Assembly: GCA_010027825.1 (NCBI GenBank)
Contig: RGUK01000015.1
Coordinates: 1-19,926, forward strand
DNA: 19,926 nucleotides
Source: a bacterium
Lineage (GTDB): Bacteria; Dependentiae; Babeliae; Babeliales; RVW-14
Reading direction: 5' to 3'
In this document: positions 12,532 through 19,926 of the stretch, piece by piece
How the letters are laid out: every line of letters begins with the position of its first letter
Position numbering within the stretch: the stretch's first letter is position 1
Made by a program: the position numbers and the translations under genes
The notes under the pieces: generated by a model
Database searches by the model: none
Seen by the model: only the letters and a program-made list of their open reading frames with translations
Told to the model about the DNA's origin: nothing

Positions 12532-12668
12532 AGGAGTACCTTGGCCGTGATGAAATTCCGCCTCGCGCGGTGTGGAGTGATCCCTATATCACGGCTGAAA
12601 ATACATCCACCCGCGAACGAATCGCGCAATATCGGCGAAAGCTAAATGGGTTCGGTTCCGGGTGGTGA
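12525..12668 (+). CDS. Possible small gene, 47 aa
   Basis: From GTG 12525 the frame reads QEEYLGRDEIPPRAVWSDPY, then ITAENTSTRERIAQYRRKL, a convincing soluble-protein composition that ends just before the next gene. The strong Shine-Dalgarno sequence here lies after, not before, this GTG. The start is therefore unclear, and the piece may be the end of a longer broken gene. An overlapping frame (TTG 12541 to 12648) is an alternative user of that ribosome site. Confidence 0.38.
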   Translation: MQEEYLGRDEIPPRAVWSDPYITAENTSTRERIAQYRRKLNGFGSGW

Positions 12669-12682
12669 AATACGGAGGGGTG

Positions 12683-13672
12683 ATGACGAAGAAATTGTTT
12701 GAGCAACTACTGGCTTACGTCCTGTCGAGATTCGCCAGCCCCGAGAAGATCAAGGAGTATGCGGAGCTTGCCACGCGGTTTGGGTATCGCCTGGTCGATA
12801 TGCTTGTCGCAGCGGCGGTGACGGCAATTCTCGCGTATCTCAATCGGCCCGATGATGGGATCATTCTCGGAGTATGGGGTGATACCCCCGCGCAGGCGGT
12901 CGGGTCGGCTTCAGTGGCGTTCGTGCTGATTTCAATTCTGCGGTACGTCGGCCCGATCCTTCTCCAATCAATCAAAGTTTGGCTCGGTGTGGCAGCAGTG
13001 TTGTTGTTGTTGGTATCGCAGGTCAATGCGGCTGGCATCGATGGTCCTTCGCAGTCGCCGACAGGCCGGCTGATCAAGCTCACCGCGAAGGTCGATGCGA
13101 AATCCAAGATCGCGTGGTTCGCCTTTCCACCGGACAAAGCAGATTCGATTTTCCTTGATAATCAACTGATCTTCACCGGCCCCCCAGGTCGGTACGTCGT
13201 CTACCTTGTGGAGTTTCCTGAAGCCGGCGGACAATCGCAGGTCATGACGACGATCGACATTCTCGATGGAGTCACCCCACCCGGTCCAGGGCCATCCCCG
13301 ACCCCCGGCCCTGGACCGCTTCCACTGCCATTGCCGCCCACTCCTCCAGCCCCGAGCCCTCTACCTGATGGCCAATTTAAGCTTGCAGCGTGGGCATACC
13401 AGAACGCCAAGCCAATCAACGATCCTGCCGGCGCGGCGGCTCTAAGCGGTGCGGTTAAAGGGATGCTTGCAGCCTACGCGGCCGGCACGATGAAGGCGGC
13501 TGACCTTCTCCCGTCCCTCTCGTCAGCGATTCGTGAGCGTGGCCCCTCGTGGGACAAGTTTCGCAAAGACCTTGCGGCCGAACTCAATCGACAGGGTTTT
13601 CGAAGCCGCCCCCCTGCGGATTGGGTCACGGCGGGGAATGAGTTGGTGGCTGGACTGGATGCGGTCAAATGA
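12683..13672 (+). CDS. Multi-pass membrane protein with Pro/Gly-rich linker and soluble C-terminal domain, 329 aa
   Basis: Three hydrophobic segments lie at about residues 37-53, 72-95 and 98-117 (ending LLLLVSQVNAAG, which looks like a cleavage or membrane-exit site). They are followed by a beta-rich domain (about 120-195), a linker of about 30 residues composed mainly of Pro, Gly and Ser (198-229), and a helical C-terminal domain (about 230-329). The ATG at 12683 is preferred, with GGAGGGG just upstream, over the GTG at 12662. The architecture implies that the C-terminal domain lies outside the membrane. Family not recognised; a lysis or envelope-related role is an inference from its neighbours. 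Confidence 0.82.
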   Translation: MTKKLFEQLLAYVLSRFASPEKIKEYAELATRFGYRLVDMLVAAAVTAILAYLNRPDDGIILGVWGDTPAQAVGSASVAFVLISILRYVGPILLQSIKVWLGVAAVLLLLVSQVNAAGIDGPSQSPTGRLIKLTAKVDAKSKIAWFAFPPDKADSIFLDNQLIFTGPPGRYVVYLVEFPEAGGQSQVMTTIDILDGVTPPGPGPSPTPGPGPLPLPLPPTPPAPSPLPDGQFKLAAWAYQNAKPINDPAGAAALSGAVKGMLAAYAAGTMKAADLLPSLSSAIRERGPSWDKFRKDLAAELNRQGFRSRPPADWVTAGNELVAGLDAVK

Positions 13673-13809
13673 CCTTCGAGCAGATTGACAAGCTCGTTGA
13701 TGCGTTCGTGTTTTTGCTCCGATGCTGGGGCTATTCGTCTTGTGGGCTTGTGGTGCTGATGTCGCTCGCGTGGGTGACACATGAAATCCGTGGAGATGAA
13801 AAACGATGA
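13669..13809 (+). CDS. Small membrane peptide, 46 aa
   Basis: The ATG overlaps the previous stop (ATGA) and its own stop overlaps the next ATG. Hydrophobic residues about 12-37 (DAFVFLLRCWGYSSCGLVVL then MSLAW) give one, or a broken two-part, membrane segment, with a charged EIRGDEKR tail. Holin-like size, but the identity is not proven. Confidence 0.65.
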   Translation: MTFEQIDKLVDAFVFLLRCWGYSSCGLVVLMSLAWVTHEIRGDEKR

Positions 13810-14950
13810 GTCCACAAACAGAACGATTCTTCCAGAACATCAAAAACGGTGCCCTTGCAGTCGCGGCACTAACGATTGCAGTACTCGCGGTGGCGGTCAC
13901 AACGATTCTCTGGAAGCCAGTTGAGCCCGATCATCCGCCGCAGCCGCCACCCGATGAATCATCGATCAAGGAATCAGATATTCCCGGCTTGTGCGGATGG
14001 GCTGGGGAAGAAGCGGCGCATGACGCATTCGCAGAACTGAAAGGGAAATTCGTCCCTTTCGTGATCTGGGACACCCGGAAAGAAGCCGAGGCGGTGCCCC
14101 AGGACAAGAGGTCAGTCCTTTGGGACGCACCAACTTCCCCCAGCAAATCGGCGATTGCGTTTCATTCGGTGCGGCCAATGCGATCATGTATTTGGAGTGC
14201 GTGCAAGCACTCAGTGACCCGATCAAATATCGTCCGGTGTTTCAACCGTTCATCTACGGAACATCGCGTGTCCTGGTCGGCAAGGGTCGGCTGGGATGTA
14301 GTTCTGATGGCTCGGTTGGCTCGTGGGCGGCGGCGGCGATTCAGGACTATGGCGTGCTGTTTGCCGATGAATCTAGTGTGCCGTCGTACTCGGGGTCGGT
14401 AGCTAAGCAGTGGGGATGCAAGAAATCTGCCTTCGAAAAATTCCTTCCTGTAGCGAAAGAATTCCCCGTCCAATCCGTTGCTCAGGTCACTTCGTGGCAG
14501 CAAGTTCGCGATGCTATGATCAACGGCTACCCCGTCACTGTCGCATCGAATCAAGGCTTCACAATGCGGGGGAAGATTAGCAACAACAAACTTTGGCTTA
14601 CCCCGTCCGGCCAGTGGGCGCATCAGATGTGCATCATTGGTTACGACAACCAACCCGAGCCGTGCTTTTGCATCCTCAATTCGTGGGGGCCAGACGCACA
14701 CGGTAAGCCTGCCGGCAATGACCCACCGGGTTCATTCTGGACAACGGCCAAAGTGGTTGACCGCATGGTAAAACAGGGTGATTCGTTCGCGATCTCCGCA
14801 TTCAAGGGCTTCCCGGTCAACTGGGACTGGGATCTTGACATTCTCATGGAGAAAGGGCCCGATCATGGCCGCAATGATTCTTTGCGTCGCAATTACCGCG
14901 ACGGGTTTCAACTGGGATCTGACGATTCTCACTACGCAATCAGCCCCTAG
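13806..14950 (+). CDS. Membrane-anchored papain-like cysteine protease, frame changed by -1 within the gene
   Basis: Frame one (from 13806) encodes an N-terminal membrane anchor (ALAVAALTIAVLAVAVTTIL, about residues 16-35), a Pro-rich spacer and residues to about KRSVLWDA near 14127. The protease continues in the -1 frame. FPQQIGDCVSFG (from about 14135) carries the oxyanion Gln and catalytic Cys, GQWAHQM the catalytic His and LNSWGP the catalytic Asn of the C1 (papain) family. Without joining, frame one would run on to 14402 as nonsense-like sequence. Either a one-base loss (for example in the GGG at 14122-14124) or programmed -1 frameshifting explains it. A separate TTG start at 14120 is a third option. 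About 382 residues if joined. Confidence 0.8.
14054..14102 (+). promoter_or_regulatory. Candidate -1 programmed frameshift signal
   Basis: C CCT TTC (14054-14060) is a canonical X XXY YYZ heptamer in the incoming frame. Five bases later a stem begins: CTGGG (14066-14070) with CCCAG (14098-14102), continued by ACC (14073-14075) with GGT (14093-14095), and CGG (14076-14078) with CCG (14086-14088). Both frames are open across it, and the shift direction is the one needed to reach the protease domain. Codon use beyond it, however, favours the original frame for about 20 more codons. Confidence 0.35.
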
Positions 14951-15134
14951 CTACTCGTGGGATTTATCGGTTCTCGATGAGGGCTGCGATTGCTGCAAAT
15001 GTCCAGATTGTCATTGCGGGCAACCAGCGGCGACGAAGCCGGCAATCGTCCAAACAAAAGTGCAAAAGCCGAAATGGGTTTACCGGCAATTCTGCACGCC
15101 GAGCGGATGTCAGTTCTACTGGGTGGAGGAGTGA
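14865..15134 (+). CDS. Secreted Cys-rich peptide, 89 aa
   Basis: The start at 14865 (GGAGAAAGGG upstream) overlaps the 3' end of the protease gene by 86 bases in another frame. The first ~15 residues are hydrophobic (MAAMILCVAITATG), signal-like though without a basic N-region. Two FNWDLTIL/YSWDLSVL repeats follow, then a dense Cys cluster CDCCKCPDCHC (41-51) able to bind metal, and two more Cys near FCTPSGC. Function unknown. Confidence 0.62.
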   Translation: MAAMILCVAITATGFNWDLTILTTQSAPSYSWDLSVLDEGCDCCKCPDCHCGQPAATKPAIVQTKVQKPKWVYRQFCTPSGCQFYWVEE

Positions 15135-15475
15135 TGCGGTTGGTTGATCAGGGTGCTTTTCTGACAATCGTTCTCTGCTTGCAGAACGAACCAGATGCGA
15201 ACGTCATCTATGGATACAGCTATGACGAGCTGTTTCGGTTGATCGGCCAAGCAATCGAGCATTGGAGCGAAGACGAGGTTGATTCTATCGTCGCAGCGCG
15301 AATCGAACAATTGGTGCCAACGCGGGATCGTCGCGGCCGATGGCAGATCCTTCGCACGCTGCGGGACAGTGAACTGCGGCAGGTGCGACGAGCCTACAAG
15401 CGGCTCCACCCCGAACAAGTTCGGCACCGCGAACCAGTCGCGGCGGCACCCAAACCAAACTTTGTGATGAGGTGA
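15134..15475 (+). CDS. Hypothetical protein, 113 aa
   Basis: The ATG at 15134 has GGAGGAG upstream and shares a base with the previous stop (TGATG). The N-terminal half is helical and acidic (DELFRLIGQAIEHWSEDEVD). The second half is strongly basic with RDRRGRWQILRTLRDSELRQ and RRAYKRLHPEQVRHR. The family is not recognised; the basic C-terminus could bind nucleic acid. Confidence 0.7.
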   Translation: MRLVDQGAFLTIVLCLQNEPDANVIYGYSYDELFRLIGQAIEHWSEDEVDSIVAARIEQLVPTRDRRGRWQILRTLRDSELRQVRRAYKRLHPEQVRHREPVAAAPKPNFVMR

Positions 15476-15477
15476 AA

Positions 15478-16980
15478 ATGCTTTCTGTATTCATCGGAAT
15501 TTCATTGATTGTGCAGGCTCCACCGCCTGAGATTCACGCGGTCCATTTCATTCATGGGGATGTCCCGTCAATCATTGTTACGGGCCGAAATCTATGGGTC
15601 GAAACGGAAGGGTGGTCGCAGGCCGGCAAAGCCAACAAGATCTCGATCAACGGCACCGAGGGGACGTGGGACGCACTGACGGGGGCAAGCGGACATGACA
15701 CTAATCGAGGTCTGTATTGTATCCAGCGTGCTTGGTTTCGGACTGGCCTGCCGGCTACTTCGAATGCGGCGGTCAAACTCACTCGATGGGATGATGTCTC
15801 CACCACCTACAACACCTTCATTCCGGTCAATCGCGGACGATCTGAATTCACGAATTTCGGAACGACGCGCGTCATTTCAGAACCGATTATCGTCACGGAC
15901 TCGCAAACACTCGACCTGGAAGGAGCGACCGTTGTACCTGGTCCCGGATTCGTGGGAACGGAGATCCTCCGCTATGGTCTGGGTTCGGGTGTGAAGAATG
16001 GAAGAATCATTATTCCAGAATCATCGAATTGCCCGGCCACGGCGATCATGCGGGCGAACAATCCAAGAATCAACATCCCCTGGTCACTTGGTATTCATGT
16101 GACTGGAATGGAATTTCACGATCTGCGATATCGAGGCCAAGGGGTAGTGTCACGGGGGTTTCGCGGGTGCTTCTTCGCACACTGTAAATTCAACGCTTGG
16201 CTTTGCATTGAACGCGAACCAATGGACGATTCTTGCCAGAACATTTTCTACGACTGCGAATTCACTTGTCCGCGTGGGCGAAACGATGGGCAGATTGGAA
16301 ATGCTCTCTGCGGCCAGCAGAATCTCATCTGGCAATGCTCTTGGCACGATATCGACCGCGGGCCAACAGGCGGTTGCTTTGGTCCGCCACTAGAGAAAAC
16401 GACGTGGTGGGAGTGCGACCAATACCGCACCGGCACAAGCCAGGGGGCCAGCGAAGGGCTTCTCTATGAGTCGATGGAATGCGCTCAGGCGACAGCCCGG
16501 TTTGATGGCACGGTAGCAACCGTGACGGGCCTATCAGCGAACAGCAATCAAAACCAAATCCGGCCAGGCTACTTCGTCGTCCGTCCTGATGGTCGTTGGG
16601 CACGCATCACTGAAATGGATCGTCAGTCAAATTCGCCAACATTCACACTCAAGCTACATCGACCAATCTCTAATAACCAGCCCGGAGACTCTCTTGGAGA
16701 TGTTCGGATCGGAAACGCAATCATCGAAAACAATTTCCTGCGGTGTCGATTCGATGATGGTAAATCAGGGATCTACTTCTGGGGGTGTGCGATTGACAAC
16801 TATCTCGGTGGTTGTCAGTTCTCTAATCTCCGCGCCGCAATTGTGCAAAAGAAATCTCGCGACAACGAGGGGTGGAGTTTTGGCTGGAACCTGATCGATC
16901 GTCTTAGCGTCTATCGCAACGTGGTAGAGCAGCGGGTGGAAATCCCCAACTCAGTCAATTGGCCACCGGAGGCTAAATAG
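15478..16980 (+). CDS. Secreted right-handed beta-helix protein, 500 aa
   Basis: The N-terminus MLSVFIGISLIVQAPPPEIHAV looks like a signal peptide. From about residue 120 the sequence shows the repetitive strand-turn pattern of right-handed parallel beta-helix proteins (ISEPIIVTDSQTLDLEGATV, then GVKNGRIIIP, GMEFHDLRYR, FRGCFFAHCKFNAW, FYDCEFTC, IENNFLRCRF). Such folds occur in phage tailspikes and polysaccharide lyases. Catalytic residues cannot be picked out. The ATG at 15478 with GAGG upstream is preferred to the GTG at 15472, which overlaps the preceding stop. Confidence 0.8.
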   Translation: MLSVFIGISLIVQAPPPEIHAVHFIHGDVPSIIVTGRNLWVETEGWSQAGKANKISINGTEGTWDALTGASGHDTNRGLYCIQRAWFRTGLPATSNAAVKLTRWDDVSTTYNTFIPVNRGRSEFTNFGTTRVISEPIIVTDSQTLDLEGATVVPGPGFVGTEILRYGLGSGVKNGRIIIPESSNCPATAIMRANNPRINIPWSLGIHVTGMEFHDLRYRGQGVVSRGFRGCFFAHCKFNAWLCIEREPMDDSCQNIFYDCEFTCPRGRNDGQIGNALCGQQNLIWQCSWHDIDRGPTGGCFGPPLEKTTWWECDQYRTGTSQGASEGLLYESMECAQATARFDGTVATVTGLSANSNQNQIRPGYFVVRPDGRWARITEMDRQSNSPTFTLKLHRPISNNQPGDSLGDVRIGNAIIENNFLRCRFDDGKSGIYFWGCAIDNYLGGCQFSNLRAAIVQKKSRDNEGWSFGWNLIDRLSVYRNVVEQRVEIPNSVNWPPEAK

Positions 16981-16981
16981 C

Positions 16982-19141
16982 ATGCCGACCATCACAACTG
17001 CCGAAACCCTCTGTGGCACTCGACCCGCCCCGCACACGATGGCGTTCTTGCGGTGGTGCGATGAGTACATTTCACGACGGAAGCGGCAATGCGTCTTCAA
17101 GCGGCCAACCATCTACTACGTGGCAGCCAACGGTAACGACTCGAACAACGGCACAAGTCCGTCCACGCCTTGGCAGACCTACGCCAAGGTGATTAGTCAC
17201 ATCGGAGCCAACAGCGGCGGGAACTACTCGATTCTCTTCCGTCGGGGAGATACGTTTAGATCGGCAACTGGCATCACCTTGACGGCTCCTAATGTTCATT
17301 TCGGGGCTTATGGACCGTTGACGACAAATTCTGTATTGGTGCAGCGGCCGATTATTTCTCATTTTACGGTTCGCTGGATCGCTGGCGGTGGATCTTGGTC
17401 TCTCGTGAGCGGAAACACATACTCCGCGTCGGTACCAGCTAGCGGAACAAACAATCCGTCCGGAGCCACGTCGATTGGATTTCTGCGGCTCGATTATGAC
17501 CCGCTTAACCCGTTAAGAGCACAAGATAATGCATCTAATTGCGGGCTTGATCCATGGTCGTTTCATGTAGCAGGTTCTACGGTCTACATCAACCTCGATG
17601 GAAACAATCCGAACGACTTCACGATTGAGGCTGTTCCGGTTAATGTCTCTACTCCACCCTATGGAATTCGCATCCAAAACGGATCTTCTGGGGTGTGGAT
17701 TGACGAATTGCGATTTGATGGCTGGGGGGCTGGAACGCAAGGCCTAACGCTTGCAAACGGTAACCAGGCAAATGAGTCTGGTGTAGTGAATGAGGCGGGC
17801 GGCAATAGCGCCCAAGCGGAGCATGTGGCCTACATATCAAACTGTGAGTCATACTACAACGGCGGTCACGCATTCAGCCAGCAACCGTCTGGCATCGGCG
17901 GGACGCATATTGTCGAGGGTTGTCTAGCTGGTCTTGGCTACAACGCTCCCAACGGCGAGACGACGTTCAACACCTATGCCGGAGATGGCCAGCAAGAGGC
18001 GGTCTTCCGTCGGTGCTTTGTGCGTTTCGGTTTGTTGCCGCAGAATATTGGGACTGGTGGCCGGCTTGTTACAAAGGGGTCGATTACAACCAATGGTGCT
18101 TTCTTTGGGCATACCGCAGGCACAGCTAACCAGCCAGCCAATCTTTACCTAAACATCGAATGCGGCACCATGGATGAACGAGGATCTTTTGACCGCACGA
18201 CGACTTCCCAAGACTATTTTGGATTCCCTGAGGATAGTACAAGTATTTTTTATGGCACAGACAACGCTATCCCGTCGTCAATTCGTGCTTTTGTGATTGG
18301 CTACAGATCCAACCGGCTAAGAGTTACAACTAGTTTTCCGCTGCTTGGTTGCCAAAGAATGATTTTCATTAACTCTAGTTTCTATGTGCGTCGCGCATGG
18401 GCTATTGGCGGATCAATAACCTACGCCATTCGTGGTTTTCACTCGTTATGTATCAACTGTATTTTTGAGTTTGAAGATGAGCAGGGAGATCGGTCTTCAC
18501 TGTTTCAATCGCTAGATAACAACCCTACAGCGATGACGCGGCTACTTAATTGCTTGCTTATCTTCCGGGGTCATGCGGTCAACCAAGCGAGCGAGGATAA
18601 GTTTCAGATTCACGGGGCGAACGGAAATAATAAGCTTCGGCTTGCAAATACAATCATAATCAGTAAAGACAGGCTCTTGAATTCCGTTTCTGGAAAGCAA
18701 GTCTCACTCTGTCGAACAACAGATGTTGCGTCTAGTGGTCCAACCAACTCAACAGACACACTGCGAAACGTCGCCATTGCTGGGTGTTTCGTGGCGTCGG
18801 CCGGGTCATGGGTCGGCTTTGACGCAGCACCGGGATTGGTGAATCTCGAAACCGTCAACAACACGTACCCCGATCCCGCAGTCTTTGTCCTCGGAGATAC
18901 CGAGGCTCGTCGGATGCAGTCCGGGGGCCTGTACACACTCGACCCACAGTCCCCCCTCGCGGGCGCTGGCTCCGCCAACCCGTTCAGCGATAAGTCTGAC
19001 ATGCTCCCCGCACCGGAGTACGACTTCTTCGGCCGGCGTCGGCCGGCGACGCCGAGCATTGGGCCGGTGGATGTGATCAACCTGCGCGGCGGCTCTGGCG
19101 GTCTAACGTCTGGATCAACCGGTTCCGGTCTCTTGGCATAG
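16982..19141 (+). CDS. Right-handed beta-helix (pectate-lyase-like) protein, possible tailspike, 719 aa
   Basis: Residues about 44-70 carry the entry motif of secreted beta-helix proteins, YYVAANGNDSNNGTSPSTPW followed by QTYAKV. Long Asn/Gly/Thr/Ser-rich coils then run to about residue 650. The protein ends in a Gly/Ser-rich tail (GGSGGLTSGSTGSGLL). GGAGG lies nine bases before the start. There is no clear signal peptide. It directly follows another beta-helix gene, suggesting a paired surface or adhesion role. Polysaccharide binding or cleavage is an inference. Confidence 0.82.
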   Translation: MPTITTAETLCGTRPAPHTMAFLRWCDEYISRRKRQCVFKRPTIYYVAANGNDSNNGTSPSTPWQTYAKVISHIGANSGGNYSILFRRGDTFRSATGITLTAPNVHFGAYGPLTTNSVLVQRPIISHFTVRWIAGGGSWSLVSGNTYSASVPASGTNNPSGATSIGFLRLDYDPLNPLRAQDNASNCGLDPWSFHVAGSTVYINLDGNNPNDFTIEAVPVNVSTPPYGIRIQNGSSGVWIDELRFDGWGAGTQGLTLANGNQANESGVVNEAGGNSAQAEHVAYISNCESYYNGGHAFSQQPSGIGGTHIVEGCLAGLGYNAPNGETTFNTYAGDGQQEAVFRRCFVRFGLLPQNIGTGGRLVTKGSITTNGAFFGHTAGTANQPANLYLNIECGTMDERGSFDRTTTSQDYFGFPEDSTSIFYGTDNAIPSSIRAFVIGYRSNRLRVTTSFPLLGCQRMIFINSSFYVRRAWAIGGSITYAIRGFHSLCINCIFEFEDEQGDRSSLFQSLDNNPTAMTRLLNCLLIFRGHAVNQASEDKFQIHGANGNNKLRLANTIIISKDRLLNSVSGKQVSLCRTTDVASSGPTNSTDTLRNVAIAGCFVASAGSWVGFDAAPGLVNLETVNNTYPDPAVFVLGDTEARRMQSGGLYTLDPQSPLAGAGSANPFSDKSDMLPAPEYDFFGRRRPATPSIGPVDVINLRGGSGGLTSGSTGSGLLA

Positions 19142-19151
19142 GAGGTTTGGT

Positions 19152-19421
19152 ATGGCAGTTGTCACGGCGGATTTCACGAGCACAAACGATTCTCTATCGT
19201 TCTCGGGCCAGTCTCCTCCAATGATCCATATTGGCGGCACATGGTCTGGTATGTTGGTGTTTGAGAACTCGGTACGTCCAAATCTCTGGGTAACGCTGAA
19301 CACCTATACCGGCAACGGTGGCGATGTGGCCAAGGTGAAAGAAGGTGCGTTCCGGGCACGGCTCACCAGCTACAGCAGCGGCACCGTGAACGTTGCAATC
19401 AGTGATAGCGTACTTCCGTAA
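19152..19421 (+). CDS. Small beta-rich structural-type protein, 89 aa
   Basis: Alternating strands (LSFSGQSPPMIHIGGTWSGM, VTLNTYTGNGGD, AFRARLTSYSSGTVNVAISD) with little helix suggest a beta-sandwich of virion or tail-associated type. GGAGG precedes the ATG at good spacing. It lies between the long beta-helix protein and the HNH gene and may be a receptor-binding accessory. Not recognised more closely. Confidence 0.72.
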   Translation: MAVVTADFTSTNDSLSFSGQSPPMIHIGGTWSGMLVFENSVRPNLWVTLNTYTGNGGDVAKVKEGAFRARLTSYSSGTVNVAISDSVLP

Positions 19422-19711
19422 TGCCCAAAGCACCAAAGTCTCATGTGCCGGCAAGCAGGCCAACCAGGAGGCACCAAGACACCAACAGGCCCAACGCTCA
19501 CCAGCGTGGCTACTGTAGCGACAGGTGGCGACGGCTAAGGCTGATGGTGCTTAACCGTGACTTGGTGTGCCAGGTGTGCGGAGTAGTGCTTAGTAGGTCG
19601 TTTCACTGTGATCATATAGTTCCGAAGAAAAGCGGAGGACAAGACACAATGGAAAACCTGCAAGCGCTGTGTAACAAATGTCATTCAATCAAAACAAAGG
19701 AGGGACTGTAG
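19421..19711 (+). CDS. HNH endonuclease, 96 aa
   Basis: Motifs in order: RWRRLRLMVLNRD, CQVC (first zinc Cys pair), HCDHIVPKKSGG (catalytic HxxH-type His with Asp), ENLQALCNKCHSIKT (Asn and second Cys pair). This is the phage HNH type often placed beside terminase genes, where it takes part in DNA packaging cleavage; homing use is an alternative. The first ~30 residues are basic and disordered. Its ATG shares a base with the preceding stop. Confidence 0.92.
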   Translation: MPKAPKSHVPASRPTRRHQDTNRPNAHQRGYCSDRWRRLRLMVLNRDLVCQVCGVVLSRSFHCDHIVPKKSGGQDTMENLQALCNKCHSIKTKEGL

Positions 19712-19926
19712 TGGTACGCCATATAGACGTCGCTGGTGGGCCGTACCATATAGCGACGGGCCCATATAGCGAAAGCCTATATGGGCCGGAGGGGGCATTC
19801 CAAGAGATTGAGGACCACTATCGGGCCATCGTAGGTTGGGATGCATGGGAGTCCTTTTGGGACACCTGGGGGCTCTGGGGCGATGTTCACCCCGGGGAGT
19901 TTCGGGGTCAAGATAGGCGCCTAGAT
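19711..19926 (+). CDS. Unknown gene, 5' part only (72 codons in window)
   Basis: The GTG at 19711 shares a base with the HNH stop (TAGTG) and has AAGGAGGG upstream. The frame is open to the right edge. The protein starts VRHIDVAGGPYHIATGPYSE, with repeats of GPY, and continues with a Trp-rich segment (GWDAWESFWDTWGLWGD). Position after an HNH gene hints at a packaging (terminase) component, but no family motif is visible. Confidence 0.7.
   Translation, partial: MVRHIDVAGGPYHIATGPYSESLYGPEGAFQEIEDHYRAIVGWDAWESFWDTWGLWGDVHPGEFRGQDRRLD
19713..19787 (+). repeat. Cluster of palindromes with CCATATAG repeats at the 5' end of the last gene
   Basis: A perfect 11-bp inverted repeat GGCCCATATAG (19759-19769) / CTATATGGGCC (19777-19787) with loop CGAAAGC; a GAAA tetraloop is possible with one bulged C. 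GGTACG (19713-19718) also pairs with CGTACC (19742-19747). CCATATAG occurs at 19719, 19746 and 19762, and inverted at 19777. Candidate packaging or regulatory site. Confidence 0.7.

Overview
The window looks like part of a tailed-phage or prophage genome, not host chromosome. Genes are small and tightly packed, with 1-8 base overlaps of the ATGA, GTGA or TAATG type. It carries a phage replication and recombination set: RecB/Cas4-like nuclease, RecA-like AAA ATPase, single-strand binding protein, replication initiator with internal iterons, and RusA resolvase. Divergent repressor/HTH genes, secreted or structural beta-helix proteins and an HNH endonuclease also point to a phage. No tRNA, rRNA, CRISPR array, transposase, integrase, capsid or tail-tube gene was seen. 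The host cannot be fixed from the sequence. Moderately high GC, proline/glycine-rich membrane-anchored secreted proteins and a papain-like protease would fit a planctomycete-type host, but that is a low-confidence inference.

Layout. (1) Positions 1-2162, minus strand: an overlapping operon running leftward. It starts with an 82-residue hypothetical gene and a csrA-like regulator, then a 41-residue membrane peptide, a left-handed beta-helix (hexapeptide repeat) protein with five near-identical 18-bp units, two hypotheticals, and a DNA N4/N6-type methyltransferase cut by the left edge. (2) 2161-2966: a small control region with a plus-strand HTH repressor-like gene, a convergent minus-strand excisionase/MerR-like HTH gene, and a divergent promoter pair whose -35 boxes are the two arms of one inverted repeat. 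(3) 2966-5726, plus strand: two small genes, a PD-(D/E)XK nuclease whose motifs are in circularly permuted order, a Sak4-like ATPase and an SSB with an acidic DEIPF tip. (4) 5727-7745: two genes of unknown function embedded in seven blocks of a five-base-period repeat (GGCNN)n, then a potentially structured leader with several inverted repeats.

(5) 7746-12352, plus strand: a lambda-O-like replication initiator with four 11-bp iterons inside its linker, a zinc-ribbon protein, a coiled-coil protein, RusA, a fused nucleotide-metabolism-type protein (DUF1937-like plus DUF6378/MazG-like), a small HExxH metallopeptidase-like protein, a small HTH-like protein, a metallophosphoesterase and a zinc-ribbon protein. 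(6) 12353-12682: a weakly coding stretch with small hairpins and two possible tiny genes. (7) 12683-19421, plus strand: membrane or secreted proteins. These are a proline-linker protein, a 46-residue membrane peptide, a papain-like cysteine protease split by a -1 frame change, a Cys-rich peptide, a 113-residue protein, two right-handed beta-helix proteins and a small beta-rich protein. (8) 19421-19926: an HNH endonuclease and the beginning of another gene whose 5' end is full of short palindromes, a possible packaging or regulatory site.

Together these encode early control (csrA, repressor), recombination-dependent replication (nuclease/ATPase/SSB/RusA plus initiator and origin), nucleotide metabolism, and then what may be a lysis or host-surface module leading toward packaging genes.
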